From Lumbricus terrestris (Eukaryota > Annelida > Clitellata > Crassiclitellata > Lumbricidae), in NCBI GenBank assembly GCA_949752735.1, contig OX457036.1:4223624-4287623 (forward strand): a stretch of 64,000 bases of DNA. Reading direction: 5' to 3'. The notes beneath the pieces are model-generated. The model made no database searches, was not told where the DNA came from, and saw only the letters and a program-made list of their open reading frames with translations. A program made the position numbers and the translations under genes. Positions 22,113-32,938 of the stretch are shown here, piece after piece. Each line of letters opens with the position of its first letter. Positions within the stretch are counted from its first letter, which is position 1.

Positions 22113-22600
22113 TATTTGCATATGTAAGGCGCACATGCATTACATTGTATAACAAAACGAATACATACATTTAAAAAATTGCGATAGATAACAGCAGTTA
22201 AAGTCATGTGTAGCTAAATATAATTGAAAATGCATCTGTTAATAAAACTATTTTTAAACAAATTTGTTTTAACGAGAGGCAGCATGAAAGGATGTCCTCT
22301 CTTGTGGAGTTGACACTTGTCCTCCCGAAGAGGTGGCAAGAACTGGTGAATGCAATGTCCAAAGAATTGAGCTTTCTGGAAGAGCTTCTTGTCTGCTCGA
22401 GCAATCAGTTCTTCCACACTATGAATCTTCTCAGAAATTTTGCCATCATTTTGTTTGACAGCGTTGATGCGCGCAATATCATGTACCGTAAGAAATCCTG
22501 CAAATGAAGGTAGTGCATACATGACTCTAGAATTAACAATCGATTGAAATATTAAGTTCAGCTTCGAGACATACATGTAGACCTTGATGTCTCAGAGGCA
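22113..22600 (-). mobile_element. LINE 3' fragment, minus strand
   Basis: The C-terminal part of a non-LTR retrotransposon ORF2 (22214-22576), a 3' UTR ending in AATAAAGGCTATTTAC, and the TTAC microsatellite tail. 5' truncated. Confidence 0.8.
22214..22576 (-). pseudogene. LINE ORF2 C-terminal fragment
   Basis: About 120 residues containing NSRVMYALPSFAGFL, VHDIARINAV, HSVEELIARADKKLF and KRGHPFMLPL, in the order found at the end of ORF2 in these elements, after the reverse transcriptase. There is a short internal deletion between NAVKQ and SEKIHS relative to what I expect. Truncated and not functional. Confidence 0.7.
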
Positions 22601-22952
22601 TGGTTCAGTAGAAAGTATTGTTGATTTATTATACTAATGATGTAGTTGACATGACTTGAACAAATGGATCCTTGCGCAACGGGAGAGAGTTAGAGGGTGA
22701 TCAATGGTCTATGCAATTGCATAGGAGCGACAAATGAATGTAATGGAAAATGTTGCATGGAAATACACTCTTGGTTGACTGAAGAATTGAAGTGAGATAA
22801 GAGAGAAAAGGAAGGTGTTGTGGAAGGAGATGAAGAAGAACATAACAGTCTCTGCTCATCCACGACAATTATACTCTATACGTTGTCTTCACAGTCAATG
22901 TATATTTTTGGGAAAACTACAAGTTTTGTAATGTACATCTATATTTAGAGAG
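22601..22952. other. Non-coding stretch, no gene seen
   Basis: No recognised feature. Confidence 0.35.
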
Positions 22953-23932
22953 TTAACCCTCGGGCTACCAAGGGGGGGTGGTTGCCACCCCCCTAGGTTT
23001 TTCGCAAATCAAACGCGTTCCGTCTGGAATAAAATTTTGAAAAAATTGGTAGCTGTAGAGGGTTCATTGGGACACATTTTGAGCTAAAAGTTTTGATGAT
23101 GCCCCCTACCGTTCAAAAGTTACACCCGATATACCCAAGGTACCAGGGGGTGGATACCACCCCACCCCCCTAGAATATCGTCTGTAACTTTTCCGCCCCT
23201 TAATATTAAGAGACACAAATTATACCATTCTATAGAGGGAATGTGGGGCTACATTTCCATGCTCATTGAGTTGTCTTTCGACAACCGGAAGTGCTCAAAA
23301 TAAATTAAAATATATATAAAGGTGTTTTATTTTCATAAAATTGTCATGTTTTTTCTATTATAAATTATCCATAATATATTTTTTAATATGAATAAACTAC
23401 GCCATTCTGTAGAGGGCATTTAGGGCTATTTTTTAATACTAAATAATTTAAAATTTGATGACCGGAAGTGCTCAAAATAAATTAAAATATATAAAAATGT
23501 TGGGTTTTTTTGCAACGCGAACCGATATGTGTGCGTAAACGTTTTTCAGCGGCTAAAACATGTTTTTTTTTGTTTTGATTGAACATAAAACAGACTTATT
23601 ACTAGTTTTTATAGTTGAATATTGGACTTTATTATATGTAAACTACTTTTTATATATAAATCATGTATAAAACACACAGAATCTAATATATTCCCTGTGC
23701 GTAAGCATACATTTTGTGGAATCGACGGGTACCCATGGTAAAAAATTCATAATTTCGAGGTGCCTTCATATTTTCTAAACCTAAATATACCATTTTGTGC
23801 AGAAATGAATGCTGAATCAAATGGTGTATTACAAGTTATGATATCTCAAACCAAACCCAAAATCCAGGGGGGGTGGTAACCACCCCCCTTGGTAGTCAGT
23901 GTTACAAAAAAGCTTGGTAGCCTGAGGGTTAA
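22953..23932. mobile_element. piggyBac-like element, family A copy A2
   Basis: TTAA at 22953-22956 and 23929-23932. Same ends as A1 but in inverse orientation. It shares its right TTAA with A3. Confidence 0.88.
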
Positions 23933-24897
23933 CCCTCGAGCTACCAAGGGGGGGTGGTTGCCACCCCCCTAGGTTTTTCGCAAATCAAACGCGTTCCGTC
24001 TGGAATAAAATTTTGAAACAATTAGTAGCTGTAGAGGGTTCATTGGGACACATTTTGAACTAAAATGTTTGATGATGCCCCCTACCGTTCAAAAGTTACA
24101 CCCGATATACCCAAGGTACCACGGGGGGTGGATACCCCCCCCCTAGAATATCGTCTGTAACTTTTCCGCCCTTTAATATTGAGAGACACAAATTATACCA
24201 TTCTATAGAGGGAATGTGGGGCTACATTTCCATACTCATTGAGTTGTCTTTTGACAGCCGAAAGTGCTCAAAATAAATTAAAAAATATTTAAAGGTGTTT
24301 TATTTTCATAAAATTGTCATGTTTTTGCTATTATAACCCATCCATAATTTATTTTTTAATAGAAATAAATTATGCCATTCTGTAGAGGGAATTTAGGGCT
24401 ATTTTCTGATACTAAATAATTTGTTTTTTGATGACCGGAAGTGCTCAAAATAAATTAAAATGTGTGAAAATGTTGGTTTTTTTACAACGCAAGCCGATAT
24501 GTCTGCGTAAACGTTTTTCAGCGGCTAAAACATGCTTTTTTGTATTGATTGAACATAAAACAGACTTATTACTAGTTTTTATAGTTGAATATTGGACTTT
24601 ATTATGTGTAAACTACTTTTTATATATAAATCATGTATAAAACACACAGAATCTAATATATTCCTTATGCATAAGTATACAATTTGTGGAATCGCCGGGT
24701 ACCCAAGGTAAAAAATTCATAATTTCGAGGGGCATTCATATTTTCTGAACCTAAATATACCATTTTGTGCAGAAATGAATGCTGAATCCAATGCTGTATT
24801 ACAAGTTATGATATCTCAAACCAAACCCAAAACCAGGGGGTGGTAACCCCCCTTGGTAGTCAGTGTTACAAAAAAAGCTTGGTAGCCTGAGGGTTAA
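23929..24897. mobile_element. piggyBac-like element, family A copy A3
   Basis: Abuts A2 head to tail with a single TTAA between them (23929-23932). The right TTAA is at 24894-24897. Slightly more diverged than A2. Confidence 0.88.
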
Positions 24898-25040
24898 CAA
24901 TTATTATGTAAAGCAAACATGAAAGACGAAAGTGACTTCTGCCCATAATTTCGAAGAGGAAGATAAGTTATCTAAGTCGCACTTCATTTCTTTTCTCATT
25001 TAATAATTTAATAAGTTGCGGAATATCAACTTACTTTGTT

Positions 25041-26019
25041 TTAACCCTCAGGCTACCAAGCCTTTTTTGGAACACTGACTACCAAGGGGGGTGGTTACCA
25101 CCCCCCCCTGGATTTTGGGTTTGGTTTGAGATATCATAACTTGTAATACACCATTGGATTCAGCATTCATTTCTGCACAAAATGGTATATTTAGGTTTAG
25201 AAAATATGAAGGCACCTCGAAATTATGAATTTTTTACCATGGGTACCCGTCGATTCCACAAAATGTATGCTTACGCATAGGGAATATATTAGATTCTGTG
25301 TGTTTTATACATGATTTATATATAAAAAGTAGTTTACATATAATAAAGTCCAATATTCAACTATAAAAACTAGTAATAAGTCTGTTTTATGTTAAATCAA
25401 AACAAAAAAAACATGTTTTAGCCGCTGAAAAACGTTTACGCACACATATCGGTTCGCGTTGCAAAAAAACCCAACATTTTTATACATTTTAATATATTTT
25501 GAGCACTTCCGGTCATCAAATTTTAAATTATTTAGTATTAAAAAATAGCCCTAAATGCCCTCTACAGAATGGCATAGTTTATTTATATTAAAAAATAAAT
25601 TATGGATAAGTTATAATAGAAAAAACATGACAATTTTATGAAAATAAAACACCTTTATATATATTTTAATTTATTTTGAGCACTTCCGGTTGTCAAAAGA
25701 CAACTCAATGAGCATGGAAATGTAGCCCCACATTCCCTCTAGAGAATGGTATAATTTGTGTCTCTTAATATTAAGGGGCGGAAAAGTTACAGACGATATT
25801 CTAGGGGGGTGGTATCCACCCCCTCTGGTACCTTGGGTATATCGGGTGTAACCTTTGAACGGTAGGGGGCATCATCAAAACTTTTAGCTCAAAATGTGTC
25901 CCAATGAACCCTCTACAGCTACCAATTTTTTCAAAATTTTATTCCAGACGGAACGCGTTTGATTTGCGAAAAACCTAGGGGGGGGGTGGCAACCACCCCC
26001 TTGGTAGCCCGAGGGTTAA
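25041..26019. mobile_element. piggyBac-like element, family A copy A4
   Basis: TTAA at 25041-25044 and 26016-26019. Opposite orientation to A2/A3, same as A1. Only 143 bp of other DNA separates it from A3. Confidence 0.88.
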
Positions 26020-26027
26020 TATATATA

Positions 26028-27172
26028 CAGGGTGGTCCAATAGAAATGCAACAACTTTGACGCCTTATAACTTAAACAATTCTTATCTGAGCGTCTTGTC
26101 CAATATATCAGATTGAACATAATTATCCATTGTATCATTCTGCAAAATATCTAAGAGATACCATTACGACGTAAAACTGCAAGAAAAAAGTCTGAAACTG
26201 AATATGTTAATTCTAAACAATCACTTAGTACTAACAATTAATTACAATTAATATCTTGAGTGGATTAACCATTAGTCTAACAAAATACTCAATATGTCCA
26301 CCACGTGCTTTAATGACTGCATCAACACGAGACGACCACTGATCGATGGCTGAGTCCACCAGTGCTTGCAATGGGTTATTTCAGCCCAGCAGCAAAGAAT
26401 CACTTCTTTCAAACGTTCAGCGTCACGTATCGGTTCACGTTAGACCAGATGCTGAAGACAACCCCAGATCGAATAATCAATCGTGTTTAAATCCGGACTG
26501 TTCAGTCGCCAGTTATCAGGTTCAATTTACTCTGGCACGTTAGCGTTCAGATAGGCAACCGTCTATGACGTGAACGATGCGCCGGCACTCCATCTTGCTG
26601 AAAGATGTAACCATGCATCAACTCCAGACAGTTGGCCAATATCACGTAGCCGTCCTCTTGCTAGAGTACTTCATAGCAGTAATAAGCACTGTTCACCTTA
26701 GCCTTTGGAGTAATAAAGAATGGCACCGTCTTTACAAGCTTTGAAACAGCCAACAACACCATCACACTTTGTGAAAAGTGCTTCCTGCCCTTCAGAAGCA
26801 GAGCAGACGCAGCCACACGACGCTTAAAGCCAACAAATGACTCAAGAAGCGAACGACAGATGAAAAGATCGACAGACGAGAAGATCTTCACGGTTCAGAC
26901 GCCAACAAACACTCAGAACGACTGTGTGTATGCAAAATAAGCTTTTTGACATTATTATTCAGTTTCAGACTTTTTTGCAGTTTTACGGTAAGAAAATGGG
27001 ACTTCGAATATTAATATCATTATCTCAAAACGTCGTAATGGTATCTCTTAGATATTTTGCAGAATGATACAATGGATAATTATGTTCAATCTGATATATT
27101 GGACAAGACGCTCAGATAAAAATTGTTTAAGTTATAAGGCGTCAAAGTTGTTGCATTTCTATTGGACCACCC

Positions 27173-27174
<2 letters not shown>
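26028..27174 (-). mobile_element. mariner element with long terminal inverted repeats
   Basis: TA target (26026-26027, 27175-27176). The ends begin CAGGGTGGTCCAATAGAAAT. The inverted repeats extend about 140 bp almost perfectly, then a further 35 bp after a 44-bp interruption in the right arm. It encodes a decayed transposase on the minus strand. It starts 8 bp after family A copy A4. Confidence 0.9.
26280..26891 (-). pseudogene. mariner transposase remnant
   Basis: Landmarks in order on the minus strand, across frames: VSKLVKTVPFFITPKAKVNS, then YIFQQDGVPAHRSR (second catalytic Asp), then NWRLNSPDLNTIDYSIWGCL (third catalytic region), then WWTQPSIS/GHIEY-like codons. Stops and frame changes separate these pieces, and NPID has become NTID. 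The N-terminal DNA-binding part is not seen, so the copy cannot be autonomous. Confidence 0.8.
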
Positions 27175-27206
<32 letters not shown>

Positions 27207-27238
27207 ACATGGAATACTGTTAATCATTAGGGAAAAAA

Positions 27239-27253
27239 CTTAGACACCTTTAC
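27239..27253 (-). promoter_or_regulatory. GGTGT unit 18
   Basis: Minus-strand GTAAAGGTGTCTAAG is an exact match. GATTATAGAT (complement of 27271-27280) lies about 31 nt upstream. A run of six T follows directly. Confidence 0.65.
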
Positions 27254-27480
27254 ATATCCTACAAATATCTATCTATAATCGTATTTCGTGTTATCCAAGC
27301 CGATTAAATCAATTATTTGATGCTAAGGCATATTGTGGAACTTTGTGGTGCGGAAAAATGGCGGCTCTGAAAGATGTGCTCCAGCCAAAAGTACAGACAA
27401 ACATTTTGCGCTGCATACGAATACCCATCTAATTTTTACGGCGAACGTTCTAAACAGGGAGGATTATCATTTCATTCGTA

Positions 27481-28446
27481 CCGTAAAACGGGGTTACTTT
27501 GCCCTGCTGGGTGACTTTGGCCCAAACTGACTAAGGAGTTTTGATGCATTCTGCGTGCCACACAATATTTGAAATTGAACTTCTTGTTACGTATTCTTGA
27601 AAAACAAAGCCTTAGCTTCGCTTTTAACGAGTGTTTGTTAATTTTGGACATTTGAAAGATATTATTTATCATCAAACATCGTAAATGTGCAAAATCCTTA
27701 ATTTAAACGACGTGTATACTTTACTGTGTAGAAATGTTTAAACGAATTTTCAGTACGTGACTACGGGTTGTATCGGTTGTTTACTGATATAGTACAAATG
27801 TGGCATGCTGTTTGAGGAATTAATTCGATTGGAATATTTTTGGGATGGACGTTTTAGTTTTTGGGGTGACTTTGGCCACTTTTTGGGGTCACTTTGGCCC
27901 GGCTTATAATATTCTAATTTTCCAGTTCTTACTCTATATAACGAACTTTTAAAAGCCTTTTTGCATGTAATCATATATTTAGACTGTTTAACTTCTTAAA
28001 AACTTGAAATAATGAAGTGAACGATTATGAAACAAACTTTTGCAATAATTTCAGTAATTTCACGGTAAAATTCATGTGTTTCTTTTGTATGCATCACTAT
28101 ACTGGTATCAATACATGACAGTAGTGCAATATAGTTTTTAAAACATCTGTTGTGGGCCAAAGTCACCCCACTGTAGGTACATTATTGTTACAGCTGATGG
28201 ATCAATGTTAAATACTTGCACTAAGCATATGGGACAAAGTCACCCCGACCCACGGGGTGACTTTGTCCACACACACAAAAATAAAATAAAAATATTTATG
28301 TCCAACATATGTAAGAAATAAGCACATGTTCTATTCTATCAACCCCATGTCTTCCTTTAACACTTTGCTCAAGCTCATTGCTCTGTTGTGGGGAAGTGGA
28401 CAGAAGTTTTCCCGAAAATTTGGGCCAAAGCAACCCCGTTTTACGG
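27481..28446. mobile_element. TA-flanked TIR element with GGGGTGACTTTGG repeats
   Basis: Ends CCGTAAAACGGGGTTACTTTG and, inverted, CCGTAAAACGGGGTTGCTTTG, flanked by TA (27479-27480, 28447-28448). GGGGTGACTTTGGCC or its complement recurs at about 27508, 27860, 27885, 28155, 28232 and 28257. No transposase frame. TA targets suggest a Tc1/mariner-type enzyme; not certain. Confidence 0.7.
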
Positions 28447-28680
28447 TAATTGATTTTTGACCAGACTCCAAAATGTCTATTGATAAAATTAGTCAATACT
28501 TTCAACATAATTAGTTATGGCTCGACGGCTTTTCGGCTACGATGTGCGCTTATTTACATAAACTACGACCCCGCAGTCAATACTGACCTCTCATAAATTC
28601 TTGTTTCCTGCTCTTTCTTCGCTGCCTCAATGTCACCAGGCAGCTCTACACTGGAAGCTCATTCTAATAATAGATATTGT

Positions 28681-28916
28681 GGGGCGCGGTGGTGTAGTGG
28701 TGTAGTGGTGACGTCGTTGCCTTGAAGCCAGAAAGTTCGAGGTTCGAATCCACCTCGCCGCGTAAGGACCTTGGGCAAGTCCTTCACTCACAATTGCTCA
28801 GCGCTTCGGCGTGAAACTCCGATGCAGTGTCCGCTCTGCATTCGGGAGCGCCTCTGAGTAGAGCGAGCTTGAAGGGCGCTATAACAAGTGCATATACGAA
28901 CAAACAAATATAAGGT
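28681..28916 (+). mobile_element. tRNA-derived SINE, copy S1
   Basis: The tRNA-like head has an A-box region (GGTGTAGTGGTGACG, with a small local duplication) and a perfect B box GGTTCGAATCC at 28741-28751. The body begins CCTTGGGCAAGTCCTTCAC. The 3' module GGGAGCGCCTCTGAGTAG...GGCGCTATAACAAG matches the LINE tail at about 49535-49580. Not a tRNA gene: the acceptor half is missing and the sequence is repeated nine times here. Confidence 0.92.
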
Positions 28917-29368
28917 CGTTGGTGTTAACGAAATTGTTTCCACGCCACAGCAAGCAATATTCGTTTTTAAGATTTTGTTATATCATGTGATTAAAGGCAA
29001 GAAGAAAGCTCTGTGAAACAAATTAATATGAGAGCAGTCAAAGGCGCCACATCCTGGGACTACGGTATTTTAGATGAGTAGACACGACTTGACATGACAC
29101 GAATTCAATGGTAGGCCTATATGCATCATTTCATTTTATATTTTTCATATGGGGTGGGGGTTTCAGGCACCCAGAACACTCCCTAGCTACAGCCTTGGAT
29201 GAGTCGAGGTGATGCTTTTAATCGAATGTTTAACACAACGTTCGACATAAATGACCGTTCAAAATAATTCATGATATCACACTGTAATCATAGCCTTCAC
29301 GTTATTATGCAGTGAGAAAAAAGATTGAGCCTGTAACAGTACAACAACACTGCCATATCGAGAATGAT
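28917..29368. other. Non-coding stretch, no gene seen
   Basis: No recognised feature. Confidence 0.35.
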
Positions 29369-29457
29369 TGGATGGATCCGATTTGACCAGGGTCTATGAC
29401 AACAGAGGCCGTTACCCTGGACAGAAATTTGCTCGGCATATTACAGCACTTAAGAGC
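29369..29457 (+). repeat. r2 block, copy e
   Basis: Near-consensus r2. It is followed at about 29487-29511 by CCCTTCTCTTTTATCCAGGC, the middle of block r1, and then by unit 19. Confidence 0.8.
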
Positions 29458-29592
29458 AAGACTCTTGAATCTTTTTTTAGTTTTGCCCTTCTCTTTTATC
29501 CAGGCTTCGGAATTGAACATGCTGAGAACATCCAGTCGCGAACAATAAAATCTTTGAGCGAAATGGAATACATACATTATCGTCGCACACGA

Positions 29593-29608
29593 TTTAAAGG
29601 TGTGCAAG
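29593..29608 (+). promoter_or_regulatory. GGTGT unit 19
   Basis: TTTAAAGGTGTGCAAG. The TATA-like CATACATTAT (29571-29580) is weak. r2 copy e ends 136 nt upstream. Confidence 0.5.
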
Positions 29609-29689
29609 TGGATACAGTCAGAGTTTCTTTTAATATCTTTGACCCTATTGTTCCACGTTAAGTTCATCTTGTGGCTACCATTGCAACTT

Positions 29690-29780
29690 TATTTATTTTA
29701 TTTAATTCAGAAATTTATATAGCGCCTCTTCAAGATAGGCTACTCATAAGATCTCCCGGTTCCCCGCTGTCGGACTGCAA
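29690..29780 (-). mobile_element. LINE/SINE 3' tail fragment
   Basis: ATTTATATAGCGCCTCTTCAAG, the complement of the shared tail module. Its end merges into a perfect 10-bp stem with 6-nt loop at 29765-29790 (CGCTGTCGGA/TCCGACAGCG). Confidence 0.55.
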
Positions 29781-29794
29781 TCCGACAGCGTCGT

Positions 29795-29945
29795 TCATTC
29801 ACTGTTGCTTGTCCTACAACTTGGAATGGTCTCCCTGTTACACTGCGCTTAATTCCCATAATTACCAGGGGTCACTCCACTCTGTTCATTAAGAATCTCA
29901 AACCTGTCTTATTAATTTTAGTCGTGGTTTGGCCGGGAGCGCTTG
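29795..29945 (+). mobile_element. LINE ORF2 C-terminal fragment (L8)
   Basis: Reads approximately TTWNGLPVTLRLIPI and FIKNLKPVLL, the last 50 residues of the CR1/L2-type ORF2, followed by GGGAGCGCTTG. Heavily truncated. Confidence 0.55.
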
Positions 29946-30080
29946 CAAAGAAGACTTTACAATTGAGTCCCAAGAACTATTAGGGTGTTGAAGCCACCAC
30001 CTCAGTCCCCCCGGCAATTCTCACCCTGGATTCAAAACGAATGGCACTCGATCAATTCATTAAAATTAGAAGGGTCGATT

Positions 30081-30305
30081 ATGTATGTATGTGCACTTGT
30101 CATAGCGCCCCTTCAAAGTTACGACTCAGAAGCGCTCCCGACGACAGCGCTGTCAGCGCGGACACTGAATCGGAATTTCACGCCGAAGCCATTGCGAGTG
30201 AAAGACTTGCCCAAAGTCCCTCGAGGCGAATTGAGGTGGATTCGAACCTGCAACCCTCCGGGTTGCAAGACAACGAACAAAACCACTTCACAACCGCGGC
30301 CCACA
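30081..30305 (-). mobile_element. tRNA-derived SINE, copy S7
   Basis: The complement has B box GGTTCGAATCC, CTTGGGCAAGTC and tail GGGGCGCTATGACAAGTGC. Minus orientation. Confidence 0.85.
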
Positions 30306-30554
30306 AGAATTACGTGGTCGCTATATATAATAGCATGTTATAAGGTCTATTAACTGGAACTTTATTGGCGGTCTAAGCCATTTGAATGGTCGTAAAAAAG
30401 ACGTTCACCTATGCATTTTTGCTGCTATCACAATCACATAAACCCATGAACCACTGCCATGGAGGGACTTATATTATTTTACCAAATAACAGTGTGTTTT
30501 TGGTCAGGCTGAATTTTGTACAGTTAAAATAAATGCTAAGTCGAGTCTACAGAC

Positions 30555-30570
30555 CCTACACACCTTTAAA
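30555..30570 (-). promoter_or_regulatory. GGTGT unit 20 with r2 upstream
   Basis: Minus-strand TTTAAAGGTGTGTAGGG. The nearest TATA-like box (TATAGAAT, complement of 30593-30600) is slightly far at about 37 nt. r2 copy f ends only about 50 nt upstream. Confidence 0.55.
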
Positions 30571-30620
30571 TCGAATTCTCAAGCAGCTTGATATTCTATA
30601 CTATTGACCGCTTCAAAAAT

Positions 30621-30709
30621 AGCTCTTGAGTGCTGTCATACGCCGAGCAAATATCTGTCCAGGGTAACGGCCTCTGTTGTCATAGACCCTGGTCAAATCG
30701 GATCCATAC
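30621..30709 (-). repeat. r2 block, copy f
   Basis: Near-consensus r2, with ATATTTGCTC where others have AAATTTGCTC. A diverged partial r2 (CCACTGTTGTCGTAAGCCC) follows at about 30738-30795. Confidence 0.78.
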
Positions 30710-30891
30710 ATGCCTCAAATGAGCAGTGTTATGCCAAAATTAAAAAATTCCCGTGGAAAACGGCCACTGTTGTCGTAAGCCCACGTCAAATCTGTACCCC
30801 TCCGCGTCAAGATTTTGATGTTGCTTCCAGGCTGCTAGAAATTTGTTTCACTGCATTGTTCATTTTTCTGTACTGTCGTCAGCGGCAATTG

Positions 30892-31045
30892 ATGTATGTT
30901 TGTTTGTTTGCGCACTTGTTATTGCGCCTCTTCAATCTATTTACTCAGAGGTGCTCCAGACTGCAGCGTGGACACTGTTTTACGCCGAAGCGATGAACAA
31001 TTGCGAGTGAAGGACTTGCCCATGATGTCATGGGGCGACGTTAGA
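30892..31045 (-). mobile_element. tRNA-derived SINE, copy S8, head missing
   Basis: The tail and body modules are present (GGCGCAATAACAAGTGCGC, TTCATCGCTTCGGCG on the minus strand). The tRNA-like head is lost beyond about 31045. Confidence 0.75.
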
Positions 31046-31437
31046 TTTTGGAATAATAATGAAGTTTCTAGTGTTGTTAGTGTCACGAGTACAGACAAGT
31101 CTGCTTTTAGAAAAACGTCCTCTGTAGATGAAACTAAACATATATTTATAATATATACATGCATGTATATTATATGATTATTATTGCTATTATTAGTCGT
31201 CGTTTTGTATAATAGCCTACGGTAGATGCTCCTTTCCTGATATCTCTGCCTTTGTGGTCTCTAGTCTCGCGTCTCGGGCTCTCGGTATCCGGATTGGGTG
31301 TCTTGATCGGGTTCTGCGCACAGCAGCACTTTTTATTTTATAGGTCGCATCCCTAAATATGATCAAGTCACGGAGTGCATGCGGAATACACTCCACTAGC
31401 CTCTATTCCACAGCGAATCTAAATATGGTCAGGTCTC

Positions 31438-31598
31438 AATGAATGAATGAATGAATGAATGAATGAATGAATGAACGAACGAACGAACGAACGAACGAAC
31501 GAACGAACGAACGAACGAATGAATGAATGAATGAATGAATGAATGAATGAATGAATGAATGAATGAATGAATGAATGAATGAATGAATGAATGAATGA
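31438..31598. repeat. (GAAT)n / (GAAC)n microsatellite
   Basis: About 160 bp. GAAT dominates, with a central GAAC block (31471-31518). The same motif ends LINE tails at about 49582, 51470 and 52790, so it probably began as a LINE tail. Confidence 0.85.
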
Positions 31599-31614
31599 TA
31601 GGGTGTCTATACAT

Positions 31615-31780
31615 CAGTCTGGCGCCGCATGGAGGGTCAAGCTCCCATGTACCTGCAGGAGCTCTGCTTTTCCACATCTGGTGTCCAGCGGCGATCTGAT
31701 CTCCGACCAAGCTGAACTCTTGTCCCCTCGCTCACGGGCTTCTACAGGGTGGGTCAAACAAGTAATCTCCACGGTCTTTG
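31615..31780 (+). mobile_element. LINE ORF2 fragment
   Basis: Contains GQAPMYLQELC and, in a shifted frame, SDQAELLSPRSRASTGWV, resembling the region between LHWLP and LWN in neighbouring LINE copies. The 3' part (CGCTCACGGGCTTCTACAGG) recurs at about 39336-39390. Confidence 0.5.
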
Positions 31781-32221
31781 GCCTATGTTTTGGTCAAAAC
31801 TAATAATTTTCAAGCAAATTTCGAAACTTGAGTACCAAACTAAGAACTTTGAATTGCATACGGACAGAGAGATGGAGCCATTGAAGTTGTTCAGTCACGA
31901 ATGTAGAGATGTGGGAGAATCGATGAACTCGGGTTGTCGGTCTATAGCAGCATTGAATGCAAATTTGTTGAACTAATGCGCGCCCTTTCCTTCCACCCTC
32001 AATTTATCGCTATACAATATACATAACGTCCTTTAATTTTTTTCTGGTTTTTTTTTGGGGGGGTCAAAGTGAAGGTTTGACCGTTTAACGTATTTAAACG
32101 GTCCCTCCTGCTCCAATGGCTTACAGAGGGTTAGCTCGTGCCAGAGGCCCTGTAGCAGGGGTATACTATAATAGGTAATAGTACCTACTATCATTGCACT
32201 GATGCTAAGCCAGTAGTAATA
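31781..32221. other. Non-coding stretch, no gene seen
   Basis: No recognised feature. Confidence 0.35.
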
Positions 32222-32296
32222 CCCTAGAGCAGGGGTGTCAAACCTTTTTTAGTGGCGGGCCAGTGCGAACATCTTTCAACAAGTGGCGGGCCAGAG

Positions 32297-32713
32297 CAGT
32301 GGCGGATCCAGAACGTTTGAAAGGGGGGAGGGGGCCAAAATTTTCGATCTTGGGCAAGGATAAATTTCTTCTTTAGTCGCCGGAAAATCTGATGGATTTT
32401 TAGTCGTTTGTCCGATTTTTGAGCCCATTTTCCAGAAAACCCATGCCATTTTCCACATCAAAAAAGTTGACTTTTTTAAAAAGTCATTCGGCCAAAATTT
32501 CGAGCAAAAAGCCCATTTCCTAGAAAAACCATGCCATTTTTTCCCATCAAAAACGCTGATGACTTTTTTTAGTCATCATAGACTACTTTTGTAAGGTCAG
32601 CCGAACTGATGGGGGGGGGGAGCACGTCCACTTTCCACACCAAAATGGCTTGTGAGAAATAAAGACTTTTCTAAATGGGGGCCATGGCCGGTTCCCCCCT
32701 TGGATCCGCCCTG
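32297..32713. mobile_element. hAT MITE nested in copy 2
   Basis: Ends CAGTGGCGGATCCAG and TTGGATCCGCCCTG. Duplication GGCCAGAG/GGCCAGGG, 7 of 8 matching (32289-32296, 32714-32721). About 417 bp, non-coding. Confidence 0.8.
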
Positions 32714-32938
32714 GGCCAGGGTGTCGAAGCTTCTGGGCAAAATTGGGTATTGACCTCATCCAAATATCGCGAAAAGATCTTGATTCAATGTACTCTTTTC
32801 GCTTCTTATTAAATTTTGACAACATTTTGAATATTATAAGACTTATATTAATAAGTGTTTCGATCGTAGCTTTCATACTTTTTTAACAGACAACCAACTG
32901 GAAACCATACATATACACAGTCTACACAGAGCTGGGCG

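Noticed and set aside
21813..22170. Leucine/tyrosine-rich open frames
   Set aside because: Translation of the (TTAC)n LINE tail.
28681..28752. Possible tRNA gene with perfect B box
   Set aside because: No acceptor stem partner, and the segment is the head of a SINE repeated nine times.
31438..31598. CRISPR-like regular repeat
   Set aside because: Simple tetranucleotide array in eukaryotic DNA, with no spacers.
31429..31710. HSFIHSFIHSF open frame
   Set aside because: Translation of the (GAAT)n microsatellite.
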